From SAR202 cluster bacterium AC-647-N09_OGT_505m (GTDB lineage Bacteria; Chloroflexota; Dehalococcoidia; UBA2985): a stretch of 45,029 bases of DNA. The notes under the pieces were generated by a model, which worked only from the letters and a program-made list of their open reading frames with translations, did not search any database and was not told the DNA's origin. The position numbers and the translations under genes are program-made. Positions 1-9,877 of the stretch are shown one piece after another (position 1 is the first letter of the stretch; every line of letters starts with the position of its first letter). The stretch lies in contig VEXC01000009.1 of assembly GCA_009391225.1 (NCBI GenBank), positions 1 through 45,029 of the forward strand, given 5' to 3'.

Positions 1-1
1 A

Positions 2-970
2 GCACCTCCCGCCGCTAGTGGACCGCTTCTCCCCTCCGTGTCCCATGTGGTGACAATGGTAAAACCATCCGTGGTATCCATTGTCGTCGGTACGCTAGTT
101 GAGCAGTGTGATTTTTTCTTTGGGTGTAGGACCGTTGAACAAAGCGGTGCCGGAACTGGAATCATCTTCGATTCCGAAGGACTCATTGTCACCAACAGCC
201 ACGTGGTGGCTGAAGCGAACATGATAACAGTGATACTTGTAGATGAGCGTACCTTTGAGGCGGAGATACTAGGAAGCGATCCAGCCACCGATTTGGCAGT
301 CATCAAGATTCCACAAGATAACTATGCCACGGCGGAGTTCGCCGACCCGAACAGACTAATGGTGGGAGACTGGGTGATAGCTATTGGCAACGCCCTGGCA
401 CTGGACGGTGGCCCCACCGTCACACTGGGCATCGTGGGTGCCCTAGATAGAGCCATAGACACCGAGGACGCTCGCCTCTTTGACATGATTCAAACCGACG
501 CCGCCATCAACCCAGGCAACAGCGGAGGGCCTCTAGTCAACCTGGATGGCCAAGTGGTAGGGATAAACACGGCCCGTACCCAGGGAGGGGAAGGAATTGG
601 ATTCGCCGTGAGCACCTTCACTGTCGTCCCTGTTGTAGAATCCATCCTGGAGCACGGTCGAGTGGTCTTCGCCTGGCTCGGCGTGGGAGTAAGGGAGGTT
701 ACTCCAGTTATTGCGGCCCAGGAAGACCTCTCGGTAAGCCGAGGTGTATTGGTGTCAAACGTGCAGCCTAACGGCCCTGCGGCCCCCTCTGGCATACACG
801 TCGACGATGTCATCATCGCTTTCGATGGAGCAGACGTGAATACGGTTAAGCAGCTTCAGGAGGCAATACGAAAATACAACATCGGACACGAGGCAGAAGT
901 AACGATAGTGCGAGGCAACGACACTATGAACTTCAACGTGACCTTGGAAGAGCAGCCTAGGAGTCCATAG
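2..970 (+). CDS. HtrA/DegP-family serine protease with PDZ domain, 5' end outside window
   Basis: This is a trypsin-like serine protease with one C-terminal PDZ domain, the layout of HtrA/DegP/DegQ periplasmic or extracytoplasmic quality-control proteases. Counting from a GTG at 38, the catalytic triad is His55 (TNSHVV), Asp85 (DLAVIK) and Ser162 (GNSGGP). The PDZ domain covers about residues 215-305, starting at WLGVGV. The reading frame stays open to the left edge (AASGPLLPSVSHVV), so the true start and any signal anchor or linker probably lie outside; the GTG is unlikely to be the natural start. The family cuts misfolded envelope proteins, but no substrate can be inferred here. No neighbour shares its strand, so operon context is unknown. 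The protease assignment is secure; the exact subtype is not. Confidence 0.93.
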   Translation, partial: APPAASGPLLPSVSHVVTMVKPSVVSIVVGTLVEQCDFFFGCRTVEQSGAGTGIIFDSEGLIVTNSHVVAEANMITVILVDERTFEAEILGSDPATDLAVIKIPQDNYATAEFADPNRLMVGDWVIAIGNALALDGGPTVTLGIVGALDRAIDTEDARLFDMIQTDAAINPGNSGGPLVNLDGQVVGINTARTQGGEGIGFAVSTFTVVPVVESILEHGRVVFAWLGVGVREVTPVIAAQEDLSVSRGVLVSNVQPNGPAAPSGIHVDDVIIAFDGADVNTVKQLQEAIRKYNIGHEAEVTIVRGNDTMNFNVTLEEQPRSP

Positions 971-1451
971 ACAATTGCATAACCAATACCACGGTTCATA
1001 CGGACCTAGCGGCTATGGGGAATCCTGGACCAACCAAGTCAATCTCTACAGAACAAGTCCTCACAGAGAAGCCTGGTGCTTTGCTCTGCAACTATGACGA
1101 TAGAAGTCGCCTGCGCCGTGACGTCCTTCCCTAGCTGGCCAATAATCGTTACACGCGTGACAATCAGCAGATCTGCCAGCGCATTCCACATTTACGAAGC
1201 CGAGTAGCTTCTGGTAGCTGTATATTGTACATAACTGTTTTCTCTCACAGTTCTTGATTTAATAGCTCCAGCATATTTATCTCTGGTTCATTCATTGTGA
1301 TTTGTTCCCTCACAGATTATTTCTTGGCATTCGCTTCTGTCGCTAACTGACGTTCAGTCATTTCCCAACCCTTGATTTAGGCCAATTCTCTGCGGATTTA
1401 TGCACTCAACAGAGTTAGCAAGCCAGGGAGTGCCCTCTACCCTCTGTCCGC
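971..1451. other. Intergenic region between converging htrA-like and chrA genes
   Basis: This 481-base gap separates two convergent genes. I see no convincing gene, RNA or strong terminator hairpin. The part from about 1210 to 1340 is AT-rich with short T runs, which could serve as loose termination sequence for either gene. A short open stretch near 980-1070 on the plus strand has no start signal and no recognisable family. Confidence 0.5.
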
Positions 1452-2666
1452 TTAAAGGTTCGTAGTGAGCTGCCCACACAAGGCCGCCAGGACGACCACA
1501 AGCCAAGGGGGCCACTTCCATAGCGCTAGGAGGGCGAATGCCGCAAGGGTCAGGCCAAAATCTACTCTTGTATGGACAGCGCTGGTCCACACAGGATTGT
1601 AGAGCGCCGCCAATAGAAGGCCCACCACCACAGCGTTAATGCCGCGAGTTGCCCTCCTGAATTCACTACGACCACGCAATCGGTTCCAAAATGGAACGAC
1701 CCCAATGACCAGAAGAAAGGAGGGCACATAAATAGCAGCCAAAGCGAACAGTCCGCCAATCCACGAGTTCGAGCTACCTGTGTTCAAATTGCCATGAAGG
1801 ATTGTGCCCAGATAGGCTGAGAAGGTGAACAACGGCCCTGGCACTGCCTGGGCCGCGCCGTAGCCAGCTATGAACTCCTCATTTGTTATCCACCCCGGAG
1901 GTACAACATGCGCCTGAAGCAGTGGCAATACAACGTGACCGCCACCAAACACCAATGAGCCAGCGCGGAAGAAGCTGTCAAATACTTGGAGAGACTGGTT
2001 ATCGACCACTTGTCTCAGCAAGGGCGAACCTATAAGAAGAATTCCGAATAGAGATAGGCTAATGACCGCCACTGTGTGTCCCACATGGAACCCCTCTGCA
2101 GACACGGAATCGTCCCGATCCTCCGACAAAAACCGCCATCCAGCAAATCCAGCGAGTATTATGATGAGGGCCTGCCCGATGGCGGTAGGCCAAGCTAACA
2201 TGCTAATGGCAGCTACTATCGCCATGGTGGCCCGCGACCTATCCGGGCACAGGTTTCTAGCCATGCCCCAGATGGCCACAGCAACTACTGCGACCGCAGC
2301 GATTTTAAGCCCCCTCAGCCAGCCCGCATCGGAAACATCTCCAAAGCCTGTGATTCCATACGCGAACAGGATGAGAGCGGCAGCGGAAGGGAGCGTGAAT
2401 CCCATCCAAGCGGCCAAAGCACCAAGTAGCCCTGCCCGTTTGAGACCGAGAGCGATTCCCACCTGGCTGCTGGCCGGACCAGGAAGGAACTGACATAGAG
2501 CAATCAGGTCGGCATAGGCCTCTTCGTCCAGCCATTTGCGCCGAGCGACCACCTCCTCTCTGAAGTAGCCCAGATGAGCGATTGGCCCTCCAAATGATGT
2601 GAGCCCCAGCCGAAGGAATACCCTAAAGACTTCGAAGACCAATCCCTTAGAAGAATCTGGTTGCAT
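1452..2666 (-). CDS. chrA: ChrA family chromate/anion transporter
   Basis: This 404-residue polytopic inner-membrane protein has two homologous halves, as in the long-chain CHR family. The first half carries FGGP (residues 25-28) and LPGP (61-64). The second half carries the matching FGGGHVVLPLL (near residue 241) and AVPGPLF (near 273). Characterised members export chromate by proton-coupled transport, but many environmental homologues have no tested substrate, so chromate resistance is an inference. The ATG at 2666 follows an AAGG-type ribosome site. It stands alone: the next sequence upstream is a pseudogene, and no chrB regulator is visible. Length and motifs suggest an intact gene. Confidence 0.92.
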   Translation of the reverse strand: MQPDSSKGLVFEVFRVFLRLGLTSFGGPIAHLGYFREEVVARRKWLDEEAYADLIALCQFLPGPASSQVGIALGLKRAGLLGALAAWMGFTLPSAAALILFAYGITGFGDVSDAGWLRGLKIAAVAVVAVAIWGMARNLCPDRSRATMAIVAAISMLAWPTAIGQALIIILAGFAGWRFLSEDRDDSVSAEGFHVGHTVAVISLSLFGILLIGSPLLRQVVDNQSLQVFDSFFRAGSLVFGGGHVVLPLLQAHVVPPGWITNEEFIAGYGAAQAVPGPLFTFSAYLGTILHGNLNTGSSNSWIGGLFALAAIYVPSFLLVIGVVPFWNRLRGRSEFRRATRGINAVVVGLLLAALYNPVWTSAVHTRVDFGLTLAAFALLALWKWPPWLVVVLAALCGQLTTNL

Positions 2667-2818
2667 AAATCAACCTTTCAGGCACTTCTGGAAGCTAGTA
2701 AACAGTGAACGCCACAGCCCGGATTCTTAGACTAGAAAGTGTACCAAAGCCGCTGACATCTAGCATCCCGCAGCATGGTCATTCTCGTCATAAAACTGTG
2801 TAGCTTCACGTAGCGTAA

Positions 2819-3714
2819 TCAGTGCTCAGCTAACTTATTCGCGATGGCATGTGCAAAGACATCACGGGCAAACGTACTAAAAGACCGGCGGAGTGGCCGA
2901 TTATGTGTTTCACATCCTCCGTGACAAAATCCCCCCAGTTCTCGCTGTAGGCCTTGGAGTAATCTCGCAGACGTCTGCGAGCCAGTCGCCCACCCCAATA
3001 TCGCGATTGAACTGATTAATAATCTCACGAGGCACTGAGATCTGGTCCACTGGTCAGCCCGATACCTTGGTTAGAACCCTGGCGACGTGTCGAAATGAGA
3101 TCGGCTCCAGTCACGTTGGGTCAAAGCCTAGATTATCGAATTCGTCAGACAGTACCCATAGCTTAATGCAGCCCACAACATCGCGACTGGAAATATTTCC
3201 TAGTTGACAGTCACACATATCAATCCAGAAAGTGTCCTCCGCAATGATACTACGATAGGCCATGTCTATGTTCGCATGAGAAAGTTATGCCTCAGAATCA
3301 CATAGTTGAAGCTTGATGATTGGATGCAATAATCAGCTCGGCCGTGTATCCTGGCATTGTTGGTCGGGACATCCTGGGAGGCCTTGAACTCAGATACCAT
3401 CCCGGCCTTGCCAACTCCAGCAATTGTAGCAGCGGTGAGCACCCGCTGGCCTGTTCATTTGGGTTTGGAGCCTGTGCAGTAATCAAAACAACGGCGTAGA
3501 TGCCTGCAACAGCTTGAATCCCCGCTTCGGAATCCGCAACTGTCTCAGGAACGCAATCAACCCCAGCTTCATTTGGTCGGTTGGCCTTACCATCGTCACG
3601 CATCAATGCCTGGAATCCAAGGTCGGTCAGGACGGAAAGGCGGGAAATCAATAGACATTCGATGTTCCCAATTGCACCAGTTATCAAAATCTTCCTTAGC
3701 ACGAACTTCTCCAT
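2819..3714 (-). pseudogene. Frameshifted NmrA-like NAD(P)-binding protein remnant
   Basis: Reading the minus strand through several frames rebuilds an NmrA/atypical short-chain dehydrogenase. It begins MEKFVLRKILITGAIGN, a damaged GATGxxG nucleotide-binding motif, followed by LMRDDGKANRPNEAGVDCV. After a frame change near 3440 it continues ...AGVGKAGMVSEFKASQD and then NYVILRHNFLM, the place of the family's LRPNFFMQN motif. Further down, across in-frame stops and another shift, come SRDVVGCIK, EPISFRHVARVL, WLADVCEI, DYSKAYSENWGDFV and finally TFARDVFAHA, all in the family order. At least two frameshifts and several stops rule out a functional product. Intact relatives are NAD(P)-dependent oxidoreductases or redox sensors. 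Confidence 0.78.
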
Positions 3715-3830
3715 GTATCCAACAGTGGTAGGAATTCTAAACACAATATGACCCTAATACTACTTCATGGGTGGTCAGTAGCAACCAAGGAATTAACCAG
3801 CTAAAGGGAAAGAAGTCCTCACCGATGGTG

Positions 3831-4769
3831 TTAGTAGGAGCGTCGCGGGTCAAGCATGTCACGGACCGCGTCGCCAAGTAACGCAAAACTCACCACCGTG
3901 AGACTCAACGCAAGCCCAGGGAACACAGTTGCCCACGGAGCAACCTCGAAATACTGGCGCGCTCCCTCTTGAAGCATCCTGCCCCACGACGGGGAAGGTG
4001 GAGACACTCCAAGACCGAGAAAACTAAGAGCAGTCTCCGCCACCACCGCGGCCCCAAAGTACCCTGTCACCTGAGCCAGGACAGGTGGAAAGCCATTGGG
4101 CAGCATATGTCTACATATGACCTGATATGAGCTCGCCCCAATGACCCTTGCCGCCTCCACGTATAGTTCTCTCTTGATTGAAAGCCCAGTCGCTCGCGAC
4201 AGACGGGTAACCTGTGGTGCCAGCGATATGGAAATTGCCACGGCAAGTGAGGTCGGGGAAGACCCAAGGGCGACCACCATAATCAAGGCCAGTACCAGGA
4301 AGGGAAAACCCAGGAAGATATCTATCACCCTCTGGATTGCCAGATCGAGCTTCCCTCCACAATACGCCGACACTGTGCCAGCAAATGTGCCAACTACGGC
4401 TGCTATGCCCGCCGCGAGGAATCCCACGTACAGTGAAACCCGCGACCCATATACAACGCGGCTGAATATATCCCGCCCAAGGCCGTCGGTCCCAAAGTAG
4501 TGGTCTGGTCCCGGCGGCCTCAAGACCTCCGCCGCGTTCTGGGCCAAGGGATCGTAGGGTGCAACGAAGTCCGCCATGAGCGCTGTCACGCCCATCAAGA
4601 TGAGCACTGCCACGCTTAGGAGTGCCAAAGGATTGGTCCGCGCGTATGTCCAGATATTGACCTGGGCCTCCGTCACCAAATTTGCGCGCGAAGCATTGGG
4701 TTGAGGTCTAGTGTGATTATGTCTGTTCTTCATTTCAGGCATGTTATCGCCAACTCGCTCATGTGTCAT
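3831..4769 (-). CDS. Peptide/nickel-type ABC transporter permease (DppC-like), cassette 1
   Basis: This 312-residue inner-membrane permease belongs to the DppC/OppC branch. It has an N-terminal anchor (about residues 45-70) after a polar leader, the FGTDGLGRDIFSR signature of the family, and a BPD transport domain with the ATPase-docking loop EAARVIGASSYQVICRHMLPN. It would pair with the DppB-like permease just upstream, whose stop it overlaps by 11 bases, which suggests translational coupling. With the binding protein at 5782-7620 it forms a dipeptide/oligopeptide-type importer. The substrate cannot be inferred. The last codons end directly before an untranscribed-looking gap, and no ATPase genes follow. 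Confidence 0.93.
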   Translation of the reverse strand: MTHERVGDNMPEMKNRHNHTRPQPNASRANLVTEAQVNIWTYARTNPLALLSVAVLILMGVTALMADFVAPYDPLAQNAAEVLRPPGPDHYFGTDGLGRDIFSRVVYGSRVSLYVGFLAAGIAAVVGTFAGTVSAYCGGKLDLAIQRVIDIFLGFPFLVLALIMVVALGSSPTSLAVAISISLAPQVTRLSRATGLSIKRELYVEAARVIGASSYQVICRHMLPNGFPPVLAQVTGYFGAAVVAETALSFLGLGVSPPSPSWGRMLQEGARQYFEVAPWATVFPGLALSLTVVSFALLGDAVRDMLDPRRSY

Positions 4770-5721
4770 GGGAAATCCGTGGGTCTATATATGTGCTTAT
4801 GGTGTCAACTGCTAGATTGACAATCAGAGACAAAAACACCAGCAACGATGCCAGGCTCTGAATGACTGGATAGTCCCGCGCCAAGGCTGCTTGGACAAGA
4901 CCCCTACCGATGCCGGGCAGTCCAAAGATGGTCTCCAATATGAGCGCCCCGCTGACTAAGCTTCCAAACTGGAGACCCAACATTGTGACCGCAGGAATCA
5001 GAGCATTCGGCAGTGCGTGCCCCAAGACTATCGACTTCTCTGATAGACCCTTGCTCCTAGCCGTTACAGTGTATTCCTGGCTAAGGGCCGTAAGCATACT
5101 GGAACGAGTTACTCTAACAATATGTGAGCTTTGCTCCCAGGCCAGGATCAGTGCGGGCCAAGCCATCATTTGTATGTGAGCCCAGGGATGGGACCAGGGT
5201 GATGCGTAGATTACAGGTGGAGACCATCTATAGAGCAGCAGAAGGCCCAAGATAACAAGCAGAGCAACCCAGAGGTTTGGAAGAGCCAGTCCACCCAGAG
5301 TTGTCACGCGTATAACATAGTCTGGCCAGCGACCACTCCGTGCAGCAGCAAAAACACCAAGCGGCACAGAGACGAAGATGGACAGCAGAGCGGTATAGCC
5401 GGTGAGCAGCAACGTCACAGGGAGCTGTCGTCCTATGATAGAGAGAATATGGTCCCTGCTCTCTAGCGAACGACCACCGAACCCGCCGTTCACCATGCTC
5501 CGCAGCCATCGACCATACTGTACTGGAAGGGGATCGTTCAGACCAAGCTCCTCCTCCAGTGCTTCCCGCGCCTCAGGACTAACGACAGCCTCACCAGACC
5601 CACTCAAGATGACCAGTACAATATCCCCCGGCAACACCCGCATTACCACGAAAATCACTATAGATGCAGCGAGAACCGTTGGGACTATAAGGACCAGTCT
5701 CCAAGCTATGTATCTACCCAT
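4759..5721 (-). CDS. Peptide/nickel-type ABC transporter permease (DppB-like), cassette 1
   Basis: This is an inner-membrane permease of the DppB/OppB branch. Starting at the ATG at 5721 (MGRYIAWRLVLIVPT) gives the usual family N-terminus; a further ATG at 5757 would add 12 residues that look unlike the family. It shows the first transmembrane helix, the large periplasmic loop with MRVLPGD, and the docking loop SKGLSEKSIVLGHALPNALIP near residue 210. It lies between its binding protein (ends 5782) and DppC-like partner (4769), all in the same direction, so one transcript is likely. The start codon choice is the main uncertainty. Confidence 0.92.
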   Translation of the reverse strand: MGRYIAWRLVLIVPTVLAASIVIFVVMRVLPGDIVLVILSGSGEAVVSPEAREALEEELGLNDPLPVQYGRWLRSMVNGGFGGRSLESRDHILSIIGRQLPVTLLLTGYTALLSIFVSVPLGVFAAARSGRWPDYVIRVTTLGGLALPNLWVALLVILGLLLLYRWSPPVIYASPWSHPWAHIQMMAWPALILAWEQSSHIVRVTRSSMLTALSQEYTVTARSKGLSEKSIVLGHALPNALIPAVTMLGLQFGSLVSGALILETIFGLPGIGRGLVQAALARDYPVIQSLASLLVFLSLIVNLAVDTISTYIDPRISHDT

Positions 5722-5781
5722 CTCAGCTAGGTCGTGGTTCGGTGGCAGGGGCCACATTTGACGAGTTATTCACAGTCACAC

Positions 5782-7620
5782 CTACCTGGCTCCGTCTTTG
5801 TTGTCCAGCCATACTGTGGCGAAGTCTGTGTTGGTGTGGGCGTCTTCCGTAGGTATGACCAAGCCCTTGACCCAAGCGCGATATGGCACCACGTTGATAG
5901 ATTCAGCGATGGGAATGATGTAGGTACGCTCCACAAATAGATACCTCTCAATCGCTCGCCAGGCCTCGACACGTCGTTCAAATGTCAGGGCTTCTCTCAA
6001 TATACGATACAATTCGTCTACTTTGGAATCATCGTGCTTGGCATAGGAATCAGGATTGCTGCTGTAACGGCCGTAGACTGATTCCGTACCCTCCGGTATT
6101 GTAGAGGGCGTGAGACGACCCTGCTGGCTGTCGTAGTCGGGACTAATCCGTGCTCTATTCCATTCTCCCTCGTCCACCATTTGGAGCCGAAGGTCTATGC
6201 CAAGTCCTGTGAGCTGGGCTTTCAGGAACTCGCATGGCGCTGGGTTTATCGCCCGGCAGAGATGTCCCATAGAAAAACCGTCCGCATACCCCGCTTCCTC
6301 TAGCAACCGCCTTGCCTCCGCCTGATTCTCCTCCGACGAGCCCAGATCAAACTTGGGCCAGTTGACAAAATGCCTTGGAATTGGGATGCTCGCTGGCCCA
6401 AGGTCAGGGGACGTCCAGCCAAACCCGCCCAGAACCAATGGGATCGCGGCCTGTTTATCAATCCAGAGCGCAATGGCCCTCCGTACCAGGGAGTCCTGCC
6501 AGGGACCTGATCTCAGGACATTGAACGCGAGCCGGAAATTGCCCCCTTCAATTTCAGCGAAGAAGACGTCCTCGCCGAGGTCTCGTACGTAGCCATTCTT
6601 TCGATGCGATGTGACGTAATGCGTCTGTCCCCGGGCGCCCCCGTCCAGTCGGCCCGTGCGAAAAGCCACATCCATCGTAAAAGGATCTGGCATGACTACA
6701 TAGTCGATACCCCTGAGATATGGAAGCGAATCGCCTTCCGCAGCCTTCTCCCAGTACCGGGCGAACCGCCGCACGTGGGCGACACTTCCTCGTTCGTACT
6801 TCTCCAGTTGGAACGGTCCCAAGCCGACAAGCCCTACATCCAAGGGGCTAATGCTCAGTTCCCCCAACTCTATCCGTGACTCCATCAGGTGGCGAGGGTG
6901 GGCTATCTTGAATCGCGGATTGGCAAGAATATCCAGAAAATGTGGGGTTCTCTGTGCAAAGGTGATTTGCAACTGGCCGTTCTCCAGTGCCTCCACTTTC
7001 TCGACTTCACCAAATGCACCTTTGAAGTACGCTGGCGCGCGGACTTCGTCTCCCACCTGAGCACCGAAGAAGGCCAACTCAAACCAGAACTTGGCGTCCT
7101 CAACAGTAACGGGTGTCCCATCATGCCAGTACATGTCGCTTCTGATATTGAAAGTCCATTGTGTGAAACCAGGGCTGGACACCCAGGTCTTGGCAAAGTA
7201 AGGACATACAAAGTACATGTTCTCCCGGCAGCGCATGACCAAGTTCCCAGGACCAAACAGCGCTCCTGCGACGTGGTGGAGAGCAATGCTGCTGGTCCGG
7301 AGGGTGTCAAAGCCTGCAGGAGGATCACCGCGATTGGCCAATACCAGGATACCGCCGTACTTTCCCTCAGGTTCCCCAGGAATGAGAGTGACTTGAGTTT
7401 GGACTGGAGTAGCCATCGGAGAGGACTTCTCCACTATGGTTGGGATGATTCCTTGAACAAGGCTCGATGTAACGTCAACGTTCGGGTCCTCAGCCTGAGT
7501 ATCTGGGTCTGCTGTACAGGAAAGTAACACGATGACGACTATTACTACCAAGAGCTTCAGTAGAATCCGCCAGCTGTCATAGATTGATTCGCAAAGTGGT
7601 ACTTCGCTTCTTGGCCTCAT
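5782..7620 (-). CDS. Extracellular solute-binding lipoprotein, family 5, of peptide ABC cassette 1
   Basis: This roughly 612-residue protein is a family 5 (DppA/OppA-type) substrate-binding protein. It has an N-terminal hydrophobic segment ending in LLSC, a lipobox-like site, so it is probably membrane-tethered. A Thr/Pro-rich linker follows, then the binding fold with WTFNIRSDMYWHDGTPVTVEDAKFWFE, the typical family segment. Later it carries AIALWIDKQA and EEAGYADGF, both usual for this fold. I chose the ATG at 7620 (MRPRSEV); an upstream TTG at 7638 is also open, and neither has a strong ribosome site. It begins the three-gene importer cassette; substrate is unknown. Confidence 0.92.
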   Translation of the reverse strand: MRPRSEVPLCESIYDSWRILLKLLVVIVVIVLLSCTADPDTQAEDPNVDVTSSLVQGIIPTIVEKSSPMATPVQTQVTLIPGEPEGKYGGILVLANRGDPPAGFDTLRTSSIALHHVAGALFGPGNLVMRCRENMYFVCPYFAKTWVSSPGFTQWTFNIRSDMYWHDGTPVTVEDAKFWFELAFFGAQVGDEVRAPAYFKGAFGEVEKVEALENGQLQITFAQRTPHFLDILANPRFKIAHPRHLMESRIELGELSISPLDVGLVGLGPFQLEKYERGSVAHVRRFARYWEKAAEGDSLPYLRGIDYVVMPDPFTMDVAFRTGRLDGGARGQTHYVTSHRKNGYVRDLGEDVFFAEIEGGNFRLAFNVLRSGPWQDSLVRRAIALWIDKQAAIPLVLGGFGWTSPDLGPASIPIPRHFVNWPKFDLGSSEENQAEARRLLEEAGYADGFSMGHLCRAINPAPCEFLKAQLTGLGIDLRLQMVDEGEWNRARISPDYDSQQGRLTPSTIPEGTESVYGRYSSNPDSYAKHDDSKVDELYRILREALTFERRVEAWRAIERYLFVERTYIIPIAESINVVPYRAWVKGLVIPTEDAHTNTDFATVWLDNKDGAR

Positions 7621-7906
7621 GGTCACATTTTCGCACAAGGCATCTAGAGTGTGCCACTATCGGAGCTTGCCAGTGCTGTGGGTCTGATGGTACTCCAAAC
7701 CAATTAGGCTATTTGCCAAAAACTACAATTGGGCAAGTCCAATCAATATTAGACATCGATATGCAGCAACACATAGAATCGCTGCTGTCCAGCCATCCCA
7801 ACGTAAGAGCGTTGAGCGTCATTGTGATAATGATTACAAACTTGACCAAAGCACTCTATGGACTTAAACTGGCCCCAGATGGTGTCCCAAAGAGAGGAGA
7901 ATTAGA

Positions 7907-9148
7907 ATGGATTTTGCATTGCCGTATACAGAGGAACAGGAGCGGTTCCGCCAAGAGGTGCGGTCCTGGCTGGAAGAGAACATTCCTGAGGAGATGAAAG
8001 AGCCCATCGACGCCAGGGACCTTACCAAGGAGCAGTACCTTTTCTGGCGCGGAAAGCACAAGGAACTGGCAAAGAAGGGGTGGCTATATCCCACATACCC
8101 GAAGGAGTACGGAGGCGGTGGCCTCACGGGAGACCACGAGACTATCATCGAAGAGGAGTTCGATCGTGCGCGGGCCTCTCGTGGCCCCAACGGCGGCTTA
8201 ATCCTGTCCACTTTGCTAGTTTGGGCCACAGAAGAGCAGAAACAGCAGTTCCTGGTTCCCATGCTAAGTGGGGAGAAGTCCTCATGGCAGAAGTTCACAG
8301 AGCCGAAGGGCGGCGCTGACCTGGCCGACTACCAGAGCCGAGCCGTCCGAGATGGCGACGATTGGCTCCTTACTGGGTCCAACGTCTTTGTCAGTGGCCG
8401 CCCCAGGCCACAGTGGGAATCTGGCCCAGACTACCTCTGGGGGCCCATGATGACAGACCCGGATGCACCACGACATCGGAACTTGGGTTACTTCATGATC
8501 CCCGTTCCATCCGAGGGGCTGGAGGTCAAGGAGATGAACCTCCTTAATGGACATGACCAGCACGCCATTTTCCTGGACAACGTGCGGATACCTGGAGACC
8601 ACCTTATTGGCGGCGATCACCAGGGATGGCAGGTGGCCAGCACTACCCTGGAGCAGGAGCACGGTGGCCGTGGCAGGGCATTCCCCAGAGATGAAGTGGT
8701 AGACAACATGATGCGCTACGTCCAAGGGACAAAGGAACCCGAGGGCAATTTGGGCAGCGACCCAGTGGTCCAGCAAACAGCAATGGAAGCCTTAATTGAG
8801 TCCCACGTGGACAGCATATTGGCCAAACGCACCTACTGGATGTACCAAGCCCGAATGGACATCAACTACGAAGGCAACGTAGCCAACGTACACAATAGGG
8901 AGCACCAGCTACGTAACGCCATGAGAGTAAGGGAGGTTATGGGTATGTACGCCTTCCTGGACACAAGAGAACCTGGGGCTCCTCACGGCGGAGCGCAGGA
9001 AGTAGACCAGCGCTCGAAGGCTGGCCAGCGTCACGCCGGAGGGAGCACTAACATTGCCAAGGTGGTCTTATCCAGACGCATAGGAATCAGCAGGACCCAG
9101 GAGCGCGCTGCTCCCACCCCATCCACAGCAACCAGCCACGGCAGCTGA
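7907..9148 (+). CDS. Acyl-CoA dehydrogenase family protein
   Basis: This 413-residue flavoprotein belongs to the acyl-CoA dehydrogenase superfamily, which oxidises acyl-CoA thioesters at the alpha-beta bond using FAD. The N-terminal helical domain starts MDFALPYTEEQERFRQEVR. The middle domain contains WQKFTEPKGGADLADYQSRA, the place of the FTEPxAGSD FAD/substrate motif. The C-terminal helical domain ends with an unusual polar tail, SRTQERAAPTPSTATSHGS. The ribosome site AGGAG precedes the ATG at 7907 at good spacing. It is transcribed divergently from the ABC cassette and is followed by a strong hairpin terminator. The exact substrate class is not evident. Confidence 0.9.
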   Translation: MDFALPYTEEQERFRQEVRSWLEENIPEEMKEPIDARDLTKEQYLFWRGKHKELAKKGWLYPTYPKEYGGGGLTGDHETIIEEEFDRARASRGPNGGLILSTLLVWATEEQKQQFLVPMLSGEKSSWQKFTEPKGGADLADYQSRAVRDGDDWLLTGSNVFVSGRPRPQWESGPDYLWGPMMTDPDAPRHRNLGYFMIPVPSEGLEVKEMNLLNGHDQHAIFLDNVRIPGDHLIGGDHQGWQVASTTLEQEHGGRGRAFPRDEVVDNMMRYVQGTKEPEGNLGSDPVVQQTAMEALIESHVDSILAKRTYWMYQARMDINYEGNVANVHNREHQLRNAMRVREVMGMYAFLDTREPGAPHGGAQEVDQRSKAGQRHAGGSTNIAKVVLSRRIGISRTQERAAPTPSTATSHGS

Positions 9149-9196
9149 GCAAGAGTTCTGGGCAGGCCAAATGTGCCCGTCAACGGTCTAGGCTAC

Positions 9197-9248
9197 GCTA
9201 CCGAAAACCCCTGGCACTCCTAAAGGAGTGCCAGGGGTTTTCGGTAGC
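9197..9248. terminator. Long palindromic bidirectional terminator
   Basis: A perfect 25-base-pair inverted repeat with a two-base AA loop sits 49 bases after the acyl-CoA dehydrogenase stop codon. The GC-rich core (CCCCTGGCACTCCT and its complement) is bordered by an A run on the left and a T run on the right, so on either strand the hairpin core is followed by several U residues. That fits a rho-independent terminator working in both directions. Confidence 0.8.
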
Positions 9249-9877
9249 TTTCTGAAACTGGAATAAGCTGTTGGCGAGTACTGCTGGTTCACGGCCGCCG
9301 TCTGGCCCAGATTGGTCTGCATCGTGGGCTAGCGAAGATAGCAGACCTAAATCTGGCTGAATCCCAAGAGATTGGTATACCATACCAGCCAAATCATGCC
9401 CAGGCTCCATGGAGTGTGCGCCTGCTCTAAGTTTGGAAGATTCCCAATCCGTGATTTCTCACCTAGAAAGTCCTGCGCTGCGTCATCTGTTCACCTTGAA
9501 AACCTGCTGGGGTCGGAGTTTTGCTGATTCCGATTGTCGCAATACCATATTACCGTTGTAACCACAGATGTCTCTTGCATCACCTCGGCCAGCAACACAG
9601 ACGATTGGGGACATAACGCCATAGCACTTCAGTATTGCATGGCGTCTTATGATTCGCTGAGACCTAACACAGTGCTGGATATTATCAAGCAACATGGAGG
9701 GGAATATTTAGGTGGGCGAGAGATTGCCATTATCGGTTGGACAGGCGTAAATCGCCAATAGAGTCACCGTGGCCTGACACTTCACCCCTACACACCTCAT
9801 TTACATATATAGGGTGCGAGGAGGCCCACATGCTGCTCTATGCACCTCAAGACCCACAGCTGTTGCTTATGAAAATA
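9249..9877. other. Intergenic region downstream of malate synthase G
   Basis: About 630 bases lie between the palindromic terminator and the malate synthase stop codon. One 75-codon open stretch on the plus strand (9534-9761) has a TTG start, no good ribosome site and no recognisable family, and another overlaps it on the minus strand. I do not call either as a gene. I see no RNA gene or repeat here. Confidence 0.5.

Noticed and set aside
9534..9761. 75-codon open frame on the plus strand
   Set aside because: TTG start, no ribosome site, no family, and overlapping open frames on the other strand suggest chance.
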